From DATGMS01 sp040905145 (GTDB taxonomy: Bacteria > Bacteroidota > Bacteroidia > Cytophagales > Cyclobacteriaceae): 64,000 nucleotides of DNA. The notes below the pieces were generated by a model. The model searched no databases. It was not told the origin of the DNA and saw nothing but the letters and a program-made list of their open reading frames with translations. The stretch covers positions 61,791-125,790 of the forward strand of contig JBBDSC010000123.1 in assembly GCA_040905145.1 (NCBI GenBank). The letters are read 5' to 3'. Positions 35,831 through 45,923 of this stretch are shown here, piece by piece; positions within the stretch are counted from its first letter, which is position 1, and each line of letters begins with the position of its first letter. A program made the translations under genes and the position numbers.

Positions 35831-35977
35831 TTAACGATTTCATTTGTTTATTGTTAGCATTTAATGGTCAGGCCGTATAAAAACCCCATATACTGATCTC
35901 CATTGGAAGCCTCCACTGGGTGAGTTTGCAACTACCCCTCATATCAATACCTTCTAAAATTAATTTAAAAATACCGA

Positions 35978-36051
35978 ATTGCAAATTCAGAAAGATTGGA
36001 AGGCGTAGTTGCAAACTACTACGCCTAGAAGCTAATTACTACGCTCAAAGG
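35978..36051 (+). repeat. Direct repeat flanking the toxin-antitoxin module, right copy
   Basis: Partner of 35158-35229, same orientation. A third, short and inverted piece (GAGTTTGCAACTACC) sits at 35922-35936. Confidence 0.75.
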
Positions 36052-36589
36052 GGGAGAAGAAGGTCAACGGGCAACAGTCCACAGCTGATGTGTCTCCGGA
36101 TCCATCTGCGAAATTCAACGGGATCTGCGAGAGAACTAAAAAAAGGTTCCATTGATAATTGCACGACCTAAAAATTTAGGAGGGTTTTATTTCTTTTAGC
36201 CTCCTTTTTTGTTGATTTTGTTCATTTTGGAGTTACTTTAAAAGTCAATTCAGTATTGGAAAGTACAATTATATGGGGTGCGAGTGCTTTTTGAGAGGTG
36301 GTTCCTTCACAGCATTCCCATAGCAGTTTTACATCTGTGGGGAAACGGATATAACTAAAGAAGCAAGATTCTCTGTAAATGAGGAAACATGATTAGAGTG
36401 CTTTCCACTCCGTGTTAATTTCTGCATTTCAATATCTGAAAGATCTTTAATGGAATTGAATATCTGGGATAGGTTATGCTTTTGAAGATCGAACCTCCTT
36501 TCTATTAACATCAACTGTTTTACCTCCTGTATTAGTTTTACATAATCTTTTTGTTGACAGAGATTTGGACTATGGGATTATTTACCTAG

Positions 36590-36912
36590 ATCTTAAAATT
36601 TTTAGAGCTTCTCCGGTTAGCCCTAAAGCTTACAATTACCTCTTTTGCCTTTTCCTGTCCAAAACGGTTCAGTATATAATCCCATATTCTATTTCCTCCT
36701 GCTTGCCACGAAGCGAATAACGTATTTTAAGTGCCAATCCTAAAAATCAAAACGTTGATTTTGATCTCTTCCCTCACAGATTCGTGCGGCATCCCAAAAA
36801 TCATTCTCATCTTCAATCTTTAGAAGGGACTGTATAGCATGCAAAACACTGTCGCCTTGGCTGTTTAATGATTTCGAATATGATTTTATACTTTACCGCA
36901 ATATCCATAATG
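36590..36912 (-). pseudogene. Decayed toxin-antitoxin pair
   Basis: On the minus strand a start MDIAVKYKIIFEII near 36912 shifts frame into LNSQGDSVLHAIQSLLKIED and ENDFWDAARI, like the short antitoxins of Bacteroidota. Immediately after comes LKIRYSLRGKQEEIE, which shifts frame into WDYILNRFGQEKAKEVIVSF, like a ParE toxin N-terminus. At least two frameshifts and a truncated end mean neither product is intact. A TAnnTTTG element precedes it. Confidence 0.5.
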
Positions 36913-36930
36913 TTTGTTTATTGATTTTTA

Positions 36931-36938
36931 CAAAAATA
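36931..36938 (-). promoter_or_regulatory. Putative -7 element of the decayed module
   Basis: On the minus strand this reads TATTTTTG, a TAnnTTTG match 18 bp before the remnant start codon. Confidence 0.4.
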
Positions 36939-37212
36939 ACGATTATTTCTTTCTTTCTTTTTGTTTTCATACCATCTGACTGCCTGGCAACATATCAGCT
37001 TAAGGGTTGTGTTTCAGTATTTGGATTTTTAATTGCTTCCACCAGTGTCTGTTTATATTTTTCGGTGGCTGTATTTGTGCCCCAAAGAAGTCTGAATACC
37101 TGAAATTGGCTTCCTCTTCTTATTGTCTTCCCCTGGGATCAGAGTCTTCTCTTTGGATCAAAGGGATAAAAATTTAATCATTTTTTTAAAGTGTGATTTA
37201 TATGGGGTCTTC

Positions 37213-39342
37213 TCAATTTCTCTTTTCAAACTCCGCCTTGGCCCTGTCCAGGAATTCCACAAACTTGTTTACATTGGTTTCATAGGCAATGGGCTCCACG
37301 AGCAATTCTTCATTATGATCCAAAATCACATAATAAGGTTGGGCGTTATTGTTATATTGGGTGATCTGAAAATCCGCATTTTGTTTGCCCATGGTTTTCT
37401 TTATTTTTCCGTCGTATTCCGAAGTGTACCATTCCGACTCTGGAAGCTGATAACGCTCATCAATATATAAAGCCACCATGACAAAGTCTTCTTTAAACCT
37501 GTTCAGCACTTCCGGCTCTATCCACACCTTTGCTTCCATCTCCCTACAGTTCACGCAACCGTGACCGGTAAAATCAATAAATAAAGGCTTATTGGCCTCT
37601 TTTGCCGCTGCCAATGCCTGATCATAATCGAAATAACCTTCCAACCCATGCGGTAAATGCAGGAAATCGCTGTATTTAGGTGTCTCTCCTAAAGAACTTG
37701 CTGTGCTTCCTGCCCCTTGGTTTTCCCTGATCATTTTTACCAGGTTGAAATCATGACCACTCATGGGAGGAAGGTAACCGCTCAAGGATTTTAATGGCGC
37801 TCCCCAAAGGCCGGGAATAAGGTATATCACAAATATGAAGGTGGCTATGGCTGCCATCAACCTGGGGACGCCAATGTTTTCCATAGGGGAATCGTATGGC
37901 AGCCTGATCTTTCCCAAAAGGTAAAAGCCCATAAGCGCAAAAATTACAATCCAGATCGCGATATAAATATCCCTGTCCAGTAATCCCCAGTGATAAACCT
38001 GATCTGCTATGCTTAGAAATTTAAAAGCCAAGGCCAATTCCAGGAACCCCAAAACTACTTTGACTGAATTCAACCAGCCCCCGGATTTGGGCAGGCTGTT
38101 AAGCCATTCCGGGAAAACAGCAAATAAGGCAAATGGTATGGCAAAGGCCAGGGAAAAGGCAAACATCCCCAAAATAGGCTGGATAATCTCCCCTCCGGCA
38201 GAAGCTATCAGAATGGAGCCAACTATAGGGCCGGTACAGGAAAACGAAACCAGCACCAAAGTGAAAGCCATAAAAAATATACCTGTTAATCCCCCTTTTT
38301 CGCCTTTTTCATCCATTTTATTCACCAATCCACTGGGCAAGGTTATCTCAAATAGCCCCAGAAAGGCAAAGGAAAAGAAAACAAATACCAGAAAGAAAAA
38401 AACGTTGGGCAGCCAATGAGTCGCAAGCCAATTGGCAAATTCGGGTCCCTGGGTCGCTGCCACCAAAGTACCGGCAAATGTATATATGGCTATAATGGAT
38501 AAACCATAAATAAACGCGTTTTTTACCCCTTGGACCCTTGACTTGGCCCTTCCCGTAAAAAAGGTAACTGTCATCGGAATCATGGGGAAAACACACGGGG
38601 TCAATAATGCCGCAAGCCCTCCCAAAAATGCCAGAATCATAAAACCAATCATAGGGGTAACTTCTGCCCGTTCTGCTGTTTGATCAAGGTCATTGGCTTC
38701 TGTCTCCCCCTTTACAGGAACCTCAGCCTTATCCGCCTGATCATTCTGGTCCAAACTTTCCTCTTTGACTTCTGTTGTATCTATCTCTACAGTAGCATTG
38801 ACTTCTTTATTTTCTTCTTCTACAATTCCGCCATTCTGCTGGTCTCCGGCAACGCTTCCCGATGGATTGGCCGTCACATTGAGGGCAAAATCCTCTTCAT
38901 AATTAACACATTGGCCTGTAATATCAGAACACATCTGATAGGTAACCGTCCCTTGTATCTGCACATTTTCACTGGAAATGAGGAGACTTTGCCGGAATTC
39001 GCCTTCTTCATCAAAATAAGTAACCTCTCCTTCCCAAACCTCTTCATATTTTCTCTTGGGATCAATCGCCCTTAAATCACCTTTCCTTTCTATTCCCACC
39101 GATCCTTCCAAGCTCAATTCGGTCAAAATTGGGCCAAGGTCCGGATCAAAATCATTGGAATAAATGTACCAATTTGTGGGAATCCGGGCCTTAAGGATCA
39201 GGTCCACTTCATCGCCAACGGTAAGATCTTTATCCGAAAGTTGGAAATCCCATTGGGGAGGGGAAATAATCTGGGCCAAAGAGGAAGAGTTAAGCAAGAT
39301 TAAAAAGGTCAGGCTTAGAAGAAGTTTCACTGTTTTTGGCAT
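37213..39342 (-). CDS. dsbD: Thiol:disulfide interchange protein DsbD
   Basis: 709 residues. A signal peptide (LLLSLTFLILLNSSSLAQ) precedes a DsbD N-terminal beta-domain (about 25-165), an acidic low-complexity linker (about 175-225), a membrane part with about eight helices and the cysteines TPCVFPMIPM and FSCTGPIVG, and a C-terminal thioredoxin-like domain with GHGCVNCREME (CxxC). It carries electrons from cytoplasmic thioredoxin to periplasmic disulfide reductants. Present as a single gene. Confidence 0.95.
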   Translation of the reverse strand: MPKTVKLLLSLTFLILLNSSSLAQIISPPQWDFQLSDKDLTVGDEVDLILKARIPTNWYIYSNDFDPDLGPILTELSLEGSVGIERKGDLRAIDPKRKYEEVWEGEVTYFDEEGEFRQSLLISSENVQIQGTVTYQMCSDITGQCVNYEEDFALNVTANPSGSVAGDQQNGGIVEEENKEVNATVEIDTTEVKEESLDQNDQADKAEVPVKGETEANDLDQTAERAEVTPMIGFMILAFLGGLAALLTPCVFPMIPMTVTFFTGRAKSRVQGVKNAFIYGLSIIAIYTFAGTLVAATQGPEFANWLATHWLPNVFFFLVFVFFSFAFLGLFEITLPSGLVNKMDEKGEKGGLTGIFFMAFTLVLVSFSCTGPIVGSILIASAGGEIIQPILGMFAFSLAFAIPFALFAVFPEWLNSLPKSGGWLNSVKVVLGFLELALAFKFLSIADQVYHWGLLDRDIYIAIWIVIFALMGFYLLGKIRLPYDSPMENIGVPRLMAAIATFIFVIYLIPGLWGAPLKSLSGYLPPMSGHDFNLVKMIRENQGAGSTASSLGETPKYSDFLHLPHGLEGYFDYDQALAAAKEANKPLFIDFTGHGCVNCREMEAKVWIEPEVLNRFKEDFVMVALYIDERYQLPESEWYTSEYDGKIKKTMGKQNADFQITQYNNNAQPYYVILDHNEELLVEPIAYETNVNKFVEFLDRAKAEFEKRN

Positions 39343-39422
39343 TGGATAATTTTTGATGTTTATTTTTAGCTATTGAAGGCCAAAAAACAGATATAAGTTC
39401 CTCTCTCTAATTGGTTTGTTGA

Positions 39423-40811
39423 TTATTGAGCCTCCAGTTCTTTAAAATACTTAAAAAATAAGGCTATGGTCTCTATTCCCATAAAGTAATTTCTTACACC
39501 ATAATGTTCATTGGGTGAATGTATAGCATCTGTGTCGAGGCCAAAACCCATCAAAATAGGATCAACTCCCAATTCTTTTTGGAACAAAGAAGTAATGGGA
39601 ATGGACCCTCCTTCACGTGTAGGAATGGCTTTTTTACCAAAAGCTTCCATTATTGCTGCCTCTGCAGCTTTATACCCTTTGGAATCTGTGGGCACTTCGG
39701 CGGGATGTCCTCCATGATGCGTCCTCACTTTTACTTTTACCGATGCGGGGGCCTGGGATATGAAATATTCCTCAAACTGTTTTGAAATCTCATGATAATC
39801 CTGGTTAGGCACCAATCTCATGGATATTTTGGCGTAAGCTTTTGAAGGCAAAACTGTCTTTGCCCCTTCTCCAGTGTATCCGCCCCAAATACCGTTTACA
39901 TCCAAGGTAGGTCTGATTCCTGTCCGCTCAATGGTGGTATAACCTGCTTCTCCATCCGTTTCGGTGATCCCGAGCTTTCTTTTATACTCCTCCTCATCAA
40001 ATGGAGCTTTGTTCAATTGTTCCCGATAAGCCGCTGACAATTCTTCTACTTTATCATAAAAGCCGGGAATGGTGATCCGACGGTTTTCATCCTGCATCGA
40101 GGCAATCATGCGACAAAGGATATTGATGGGATTGGCTACCGCCCCTCCAAAAGTACCACTGTGCAGGTCTTTATTGGCGCCTGTTACTTCTACTTCCATA
40201 TAAGCCAACCCCTTTAGCCCCACCGTCACAGAGGGGTTTTCCAAGGAAAGCATACTGGTATCAGAGATTAAAACGGCATCTGCCCGTAATTTTTCTTTGT
40301 TTTCTTTTACAAAAACCTCCAGGTGACTGGAACCCACTTCTTCCTCCCCCTCTATCATAAACTTGATATTACAAGACAGCTCCCCTGTCTGCAGCATTGC
40401 CTCAAAAGCTTTGACATGCATGTAGAACTGCCCTTTATCATCCGCTGACCCACGGGCAAATATCGCCCCTTCAGGATGCATTGCAGTCTCCTTGATCACA
40501 GGCTCAAAAGGAGGGGAATCCCATAATTCGTATGGATCGGCCGGTTGCACATCATAATGTCCATATATCAAAACAGTGGGAGCATTTGGGTTAATGATTT
40601 TCTCCCCATATACAATGGGAAAGCCAGCTGTTTCACAAATCTCCACCTTATCTGCTCCTGCTTTAAGTAGACTTTCCCTTACAAATCCCGCTGCCTTTAA
40701 TACATCACCTTTGAATTTGGGATCGGCACTTACAGAAGGTATACGTAAAAGATCTAAAAGTTCATTTAAAAATTTATCTCTGTTTTCCTGAATATAATGT
40801 TTTATTGACAT
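39423..40811 (-). CDS. M20 family dipeptidase
   Basis: 462-residue zinc metallopeptidase. Zinc ligands are visible in LIYGHYDVQPADP, SADDKGQFYMHVKA, EGEEEVGSSHL (catalytic Glu) and near the end in HSPNEHYGV. A lid/dimerisation domain lies between about residues 200 and 325. This layout matches the CNDP-like dipeptidase branch of M20 (usual length about 455). It has no signal peptide, so it acts in the cytoplasm. Confidence 0.94.
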   Translation of the reverse strand: MSIKHYIQENRDKFLNELLDLLRIPSVSADPKFKGDVLKAAGFVRESLLKAGADKVEICETAGFPIVYGEKIINPNAPTVLIYGHYDVQPADPYELWDSPPFEPVIKETAMHPEGAIFARGSADDKGQFYMHVKAFEAMLQTGELSCNIKFMIEGEEEVGSSHLEVFVKENKEKLRADAVLISDTSMLSLENPSVTVGLKGLAYMEVEVTGANKDLHSGTFGGAVANPINILCRMIASMQDENRRITIPGFYDKVEELSAAYREQLNKAPFDEEEYKRKLGITETDGEAGYTTIERTGIRPTLDVNGIWGGYTGEGAKTVLPSKAYAKISMRLVPNQDYHEISKQFEEYFISQAPASVKVKVRTHHGGHPAEVPTDSKGYKAAEAAIMEAFGKKAIPTREGGSIPITSLFQKELGVDPILMGFGLDTDAIHSPNEHYGVRNYFMGIETIALFFKYFKELEAQ

Positions 40812-40966
40812 AATAATTTTAGGTTTATTGCTGCAATATCACCAAAATTAGTGCTTTTTTTTAAAGGATTTGTTATTTAGTGACAACCTAATCATTCTAA
40901 TGAAAAATTAGACCCCTATCAAAAGGAAGAGTTAAATTCCGGCTTGACTATGGCTCATGGTTTAAT

Positions 40967-41899
40967 TCACTTAAATTTAACTACTTTCCCATGTACCTTG
41001 GAGGTCATTTCTTTGGGTATGGAAGCCACTATTTCCTGATACAACAGCTCAACCAGTTTCTTCTTTAAAAAACTCCTTGTCAAAATAAGGCTTACTTCCC
41101 TGGTAGGCTCGTCCTCAGTAAAAGAACGAAGCCTTGTCTTTTCTTCTTGGTTTAGGTCAAAAGTAGCCAACTCTGGCAATAAGGTCACCCCCTTATAACG
41201 GTTTACCATATTTTTGAGCCCTTCCAAGGAGCCGCTTTCATAGTGAAAATTCATCCTTTGAAATTTGTTTTGATCACAAATATTCAGCACCTGATCCCTA
41301 AAGCAATGTCCTTGCTGCAATATCCAGAGGTCATTACCCAACAATTCATTGATTTCAACCGTTTTCTTTTCCAACAAGGGGTGCCCTTTTGAAAGATAGA
41401 CGTAAAATTTTTCATAAAACAACGGCTTCTCCAATAAGCCCTGTTCTTCCAATGGGGTGACTACTATTCCCAAATCCAACTCATCATTCTTTAGTCTTTT
41501 AATCACTTCTTCGGTGACCATTTCTTCTACATGAAGCTGGACTTTAGGATAATTTTCCAAAAATCTGCCAATAAACAAGTGCAAAAGATAGGGAGCCAAT
41601 GTAGGGATAATTCCAACTTTGATCGTTCCGCCTATTTCCCCCTTAAGCTGAGCAATCGTTTCATAGATCCCATGGCTTTCCGAAACCACTCTCCTAGCCT
41701 GAGCGATAAGCTGAATTCCTATTTCGGTGGGGATGACCGGCATTTTGGACCGATCAAAAATAAGAACATCCAACTCCCTTTCCAGCTTGTTTACCTGCGA
41801 ACTAAGGGTGGGCTGGGTAACAAAACAAGCTTCAGCGGCATGTCCAAAATGGCGGTGCTTATCTACGGCAAGAATATATTCTAACTGTTGAATGGTCAT
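40967..41899 (-). CDS. oxyR: OxyR family hydrogen peroxide sensor, LysR type
   Basis: 310 residues. The N-terminal LysR winged helix (MTIQQLEYILAVDKHRHFGHAAEACFVTQPTL, split by its recognition helix) is followed by the regulatory domain with the peroxide-sensing pair, GHC199FRDQ and IC208DQ, at the same residue numbers as in E. coli OxyR. Oxidation of these forms the activating disulfide. It is divergent from a ferric iron transporter, which suits a regulator that links iron and peroxide stress. Confidence 0.95.
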   Translation of the reverse strand: MTIQQLEYILAVDKHRHFGHAAEACFVTQPTLSSQVNKLERELDVLIFDRSKMPVIPTEIGIQLIAQARRVVSESHGIYETIAQLKGEIGGTIKVGIIPTLAPYLLHLFIGRFLENYPKVQLHVEEMVTEEVIKRLKNDELDLGIVVTPLEEQGLLEKPLFYEKFYVYLSKGHPLLEKKTVEINELLGNDLWILQQGHCFRDQVLNICDQNKFQRMNFHYESGSLEGLKNMVNRYKGVTLLPELATFDLNQEEKTRLRSFTEDEPTREVSLILTRSFLKKKLVELLYQEIVASIPKEMTSKVHGKVVKFK

Positions 41900-41997
41900 T
41901 TTTTATCCAAAAGCAATGCATAATTCCTTCTCAAAGGGGGGCTTTTTCAAGCACCAACAAATATAAAAATCTTTTTGTCTTTATTTAGATTTGATAT

Positions 41998-42012
41998 AAA
42001 TAATGATTATTT
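41998..42012. promoter_or_regulatory. Fur-like palindrome upstream of the iron transporter
   Basis: AAATAAT-G-ATTATTT, a perfect 15-bp inverted repeat resembling half of a Fur box (GATAATGATAATCATTATC), 25 bp before the substrate-binding protein gene. Iron control is inferred. Confidence 0.5.
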
Positions 42013-42037
42013 TCGCATTCCATAAAAGATTCAATCC

Positions 42038-43066
42038 ATGATAAAATCGATTCTAGGAATAAGTTTATTGAGCCTCCTTTTCATACCACTTTTCTCATGC
42101 GATAGCAGCTCAGAAGAGGTGGTCAACCTTTATACCCACCGTCATTACGATGCTGATCAACAGCTTTTTGACCGCTTTACCGAACAAACCGGGATTGAAG
42201 TGAACGTGGTCAATGCAAGTGCCGACGAATTGATCCAGAAATTGGAATTGGAAGGCGCCAATTCCCCTGCTGATGTGCTCATTACCGTAGATGCGGGGAG
42301 ACTGCACCGGGCGGAAGAAAAAGACCTGCTCCAGCCGATCAACTCTGAAATCATCAACAATAATGTTCCCTCAAAATTCAGGGATCCCGAAGGATATTGG
42401 AGTGGACTGACCTATAGGGCGAGAATTATTGCCTACAGCAAAGACAGGGTCAATCCGGAAGATTTAAGTACTTATGAAGAGCTGGCCTCAGAAAAGTGGA
42501 AGGGAAAAATATTGACACGTTCATCGGGAAATATCTATAACCAATCTCTTTTGGCTTCTATCATTGCTGCCAATGGTGCCGATGCCGCAGAACAATGGGC
42601 TTCATCTGTATTGGCCAACATGGCAAGGGATCCAAAAGGAGGTGACCGGGATCAGGTAAAAGCAGTGGTTTCTGGTGAAGGTGATCTTGCTATTGTGAAT
42701 TCTTACTACATAGGCATTATGCTCAATGACGAAAATGTGGAAGAAAACAAAGCTGCAGAGCAGGTAGGGATTTTCTTTCCGAACCAGGATGGAAGGGGAA
42801 CCCACATTAATATTTCCGGTGCCGGAGTAACGAAGCATGCACCAAACAAAGAAAACGCCATTAAGCTTATCGAATTTCTTACTGATGAAGAATCACAGTC
42901 CAGTTTGGCCAATATCAATTTTGAATTTCCAGTAAACCCTAAAGTAGAGAAATCACCCCTTCTTCAATCCTGGGGTGATTTTAAAGCAGATGAACTCAAT
43001 CTTTCGGTTTTGGGAGAAAACAATAAAGATGCCGTCATGATATATGACCGCGTGGGTTGGAAATAA
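42038..43066 (+). CDS. Ferric iron ABC transporter, substrate-binding lipoprotein
   Basis: 342 residues. Lipoprotein signal LFIPLFSC, then a type II periplasmic binding fold. The N-terminal YTHRHYDADQ and the tyrosine pair NSYYIGIM near residue 225 are the iron-coordinating features of the FutA/FbpA/IdiA branch. It delivers Fe(III) to the permease encoded 21 bp downstream. It begins the three-gene fbp-like operon. Confidence 0.93.
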   Translation: MIKSILGISLLSLLFIPLFSCDSSSEEVVNLYTHRHYDADQQLFDRFTEQTGIEVNVVNASADELIQKLELEGANSPADVLITVDAGRLHRAEEKDLLQPINSEIINNNVPSKFRDPEGYWSGLTYRARIIAYSKDRVNPEDLSTYEELASEKWKGKILTRSSGNIYNQSLLASIIAANGADAAEQWASSVLANMARDPKGGDRDQVKAVVSGEGDLAIVNSYYIGIMLNDENVEENKAAEQVGIFFPNQDGRGTHINISGAGVTKHAPNKENAIKLIEFLTDEESQSSLANINFEFPVNPKVEKSPLLQSWGDFKADELNLSVLGENNKDAVMIYDRVGWK

Positions 43067-43087
43067 AGAGGGCAAGAATTAATTATC

Positions 43088-44722
43088 TTGGAAATAGCAA
43101 AGCTTAATTACTATTGGTGGAATAAGTGGACAGGGCTGGCTATCCTAATCGTATTGCTGGTTTCCATTCCTATTTTCACCCTTTTTTTCAACATTTTTGA
43201 ACCGCCTGGAAACAGTTGGGGACACCTGAAGGAAAACCTGCTATTTGACTATTTTAAAGACACATTGCTCCTGTTGTTCGGAGTTGCATTCTTTACTTTT
43301 CTCCTAGGGGTAAGTACCGCCTGGGTGATATCCAGCTATAATTTTCCCGGGAGACGCTATTTCGAATGGTTGTTGATTTTGCCCCTTGGATTTCCGGGAT
43401 ATATCATGGCCTATGCTTATACAGGGCTGTTGGATTATTCCGGTCCTATCCAGACCTTTTTGAGAAACAGTCTGAACATTAGTGTAAATGGTGGCTTGGT
43501 GGATATCATGAACCTTCCCGGAGCAATTTTCATCCTTTCCATCACACTTTTCCCTTATGTTTTTCTTATTTCCCGGTCCTCTTTTTTACAACAGTCAAAA
43601 ACCCTACAGGAAGCTTCCGCCTTGTTGGGAAGTAACCACATAAGAACATTTTTCAGGATAGCCTTACCTATGGCCAGGCCTGCTATTGTAGGCGGCATAG
43701 CCCTGGCTTCTATGGAAGTCCTGAACGACTATGGTGTAGTGAAATATTTTGGGGTAAGTACCTTTACCACAGGGATATTCAGGGCCTGGTTTTCCATGGG
43801 GGATGCCTCCACGGCCATTTACCTCGCAGCCATCCTAATGCTTTTTGTTTTTGTCATCCTATTTCTGGAAAATTTTCAAAGAGGAAACCGGAGATACGTG
43901 CCGACCAATTCCTTGACAAAACCGATAGAAAGAAATAACCTGCCTTTAGGCAAACAATATTATTTGACAGGGATTTGTATTTTCATTTTTCTGATCAGCT
44001 TTTTTGTTCCATTGATGCAAATCCTATACTGGGTATCGCTCACCTACCATAAGGTAATCAATTGGGATTTCTTTATTTTGATTTTCAGAAGCTTCTTTCT
44101 TGCCATATGCACCGGCGCAGCCATAGTTGTATTATCCATCATCCTATTGTATGCTCTGCGGCTTAATCCCTTCAAATGGCTAAAAAACATTACAAGAATA
44201 GCCACTCTTGGATATGCTGTCCCTGGGGCGGTAATTGCTGTGGGGATTATGATCCCGCTCCTGGGTCTGGATAAGTGGCTGATCAACCAATTCCCCGCTG
44301 ACAGTATAGGTCTAATATTTTCGGGAACGCTCTTTGCCTTGGTTTTTGCCTATATTGTCAGGTTTATGGCTGTTGGTTATAATCCTATTGATGCAGGCTT
44401 TCAAAAAATTGGCCTTCATGTAAACGAAGCCAGTAGACTACTGGGCAGAGGTACCGGGAAAACCCTTTTAAAAATTGATCTCCCCTTAATAAAATCCAGC
44501 CTCTTCACCGGGATATTGCTTGTCTTTGTGGATGTATTAAAAGAATTACCCTTAACTTTGATTCTTAGACCGTTTAATTTTCACACCCTGGCAACGAAAG
44601 CTTTCGACATGGCCACCAATGAAATGATAGCGGAATCCGCCAATGCGGCACTGATCATTATCCTGACAGGAATAATACCCATTATCTTCCTGAACAGGTT
44701 GATCAGAATTAAGGAGGTATAA
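43088..44722 (+). CDS. Ferric iron ABC transporter, permease
   Basis: 544 residues, about twelve membrane helices in two fused permease units. Each carries the EAA loop that contacts the ATPase: EASALLGSNHIRTFFRIALP near residue 185 and EASRLLGRGTGKTLLKIDLP near 455. This is the FbpB/FutB layout. The start is a TTG at 43088, 21 bp after the binding-protein stop. Confidence 0.94.
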   Translation: MEIAKLNYYWWNKWTGLAILIVLLVSIPIFTLFFNIFEPPGNSWGHLKENLLFDYFKDTLLLLFGVAFFTFLLGVSTAWVISSYNFPGRRYFEWLLILPLGFPGYIMAYAYTGLLDYSGPIQTFLRNSLNISVNGGLVDIMNLPGAIFILSITLFPYVFLISRSSFLQQSKTLQEASALLGSNHIRTFFRIALPMARPAIVGGIALASMEVLNDYGVVKYFGVSTFTTGIFRAWFSMGDASTAIYLAAILMLFVFVILFLENFQRGNRRYVPTNSLTKPIERNNLPLGKQYYLTGICIFIFLISFFVPLMQILYWVSLTYHKVINWDFFILIFRSFFLAICTGAAIVVLSIILLYALRLNPFKWLKNITRIATLGYAVPGAVIAVGIMIPLLGLDKWLINQFPADSIGLIFSGTLFALVFAYIVRFMAVGYNPIDAGFQKIGLHVNEASRLLGRGTGKTLLKIDLPLIKSSLFTGILLVFVDVLKELPLTLILRPFNFHTLATKAFDMATNEMIAESANAALIIILTGIIPIIFLNRLIRIKEV

Positions 44723-44739
44723 AGAAATGGGCAAACCCA

Positions 44740-45777
44740 ATGACGATTTTAGCACTTCAGAATGTTGATAAAAAATACAAGAACGCTGAAAACTTTGCCG
44801 TCAAAGAAGTCTCCTTCAAAGTAACAAAAGGAGAGATCCTGGCTTTGGTGGGGGAAAGCGGCTCCGGAAAAACGACACTGCTAAGACTAATAGCTGGTTT
44901 GGAACACCCCGAAAATGGCTCTATTTCCCTTTCTGGAGTAAAGATTGTAGAAGGAAAAAAGTCCGTTCCTGCTGATAAAAGAAAAGTGGGCATGGTCTTT
45001 CAGGATTATGCGCTTTTCCCTCACCTCACGATCCTGGAGAATGTAAAGTTCGGTCTTCACCACATTTCCGGTAATCCTGAACAGGTGGCAAAAGAGACCT
45101 TAAGGAGGGTAGGACTAAATGAAAATTTCAGCAATTATCCCCATCAACTTTCTGGCGGCCAGCAACAACGGGTGGCCCTGGCAAGAGCAATGGCCCCTAA
45201 CCCTAAAATACTGCTCTTAGATGAACCGTTCAGCAACCTGGATGCCTTGCTTAAGGACCAGGTCAGGGAGGAAATCCGCCAGATCATCAAAAAAACCGGA
45301 ATCACAGCCATTTTTGTGACCCATGATACCAGGGATGCTCTATCAACAGCAGATAGAATAGCCATCCTTCACAAGGGGTACCTGCAACAAATGGATACTC
45401 CTAAAAACCTTTATGAAAACCCAATAAATCCTTATGTGGCTAATTTTTTCGGAAAAAGAAATGAAATTATGGCCACGCCTACCATTGATGGCTTTTACAC
45501 TCCTTTTGGATTTATAAAAGATGACCGCTCAAAAAATCACACCAACAAGGTGCGCTTACATTTCCGGCCCGAACACGTGAAGATCCTTAGAAGTGAAGGG
45601 CAATATCTCAGTGGCAAACTTTTTAATGTGGCCTACTTGGGAGATCACCAAATGATTAAGCTTGCTGATGAGGAAGGCCAGAGAATCAGTATCAAAACCA
45701 ACCCTCACAAAAAATTCAACGGTCTGGAATGGATATTCTTTACCCTTGATAAATTTGGGATCGAAGAAGTTTATTAA
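44740..45777 (+). CDS. Ferric iron ABC transporter, ATP-binding protein
   Basis: 345 residues: Walker A GESGSGKTTLLR, Q-loop VFQDYALFPHLT, signature LSGGQQQRVALARA, Walker B LLLDEPFSNLD, then a C-terminal TOBE-like region from about 245. This matches FbpC-type ATPases. An ATG 13 bp upstream is out of frame. It closes the operon. Confidence 0.94.
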   Translation: MTILALQNVDKKYKNAENFAVKEVSFKVTKGEILALVGESGSGKTTLLRLIAGLEHPENGSISLSGVKIVEGKKSVPADKRKVGMVFQDYALFPHLTILENVKFGLHHISGNPEQVAKETLRRVGLNENFSNYPHQLSGGQQQRVALARAMAPNPKILLLDEPFSNLDALLKDQVREEIRQIIKKTGITAIFVTHDTRDALSTADRIAILHKGYLQQMDTPKNLYENPINPYVANFFGKRNEIMATPTIDGFYTPFGFIKDDRSKNHTNKVRLHFRPEHVKILRSEGQYLSGKLFNVAYLGDHQMIKLADEEGQRISIKTNPHKKFNGLEWIFFTLDKFGIEEVY

Positions 45778-45923
45778 GGCTTGGGCTAAATTTTCCAGTT
45801 GAATTATTAAATATGTTTTTTCTATAGTATATTGGATATGCTTATGGAGGAAATAATTACCAAAGACGCCCTTATTAATGCATTACCTTATTCTTAAAGC
45901 TGTTTACCCGTTAAATATATGCC

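Larger units (their letters stand above)
35805..37212. other. Gap of about 1.4 kb with repeats and decayed genes
   Basis: No intact gene. Contains the right-hand direct repeat, a possible hairpin at 36177-36210 (AGGAGG/CCTCCT), a 61-codon frame at 36329-36514 without a recognised family, a decayed toxin-antitoxin module at about 36590-36912 and a coding-like piece near 37018-37140 on the minus strand (VFRLLWGTNTATEKYKQTL). Confidence 0.6.

Noticed and set aside
35158..36051. CRISPR array
   Set aside because: Only two long repeats 820 bp apart with genes between; no regular short spacers.
36329..36514. 61-codon minus-strand frame
   Set aside because: No known family and no start or ribosome-binding context; left as part of the gap description.
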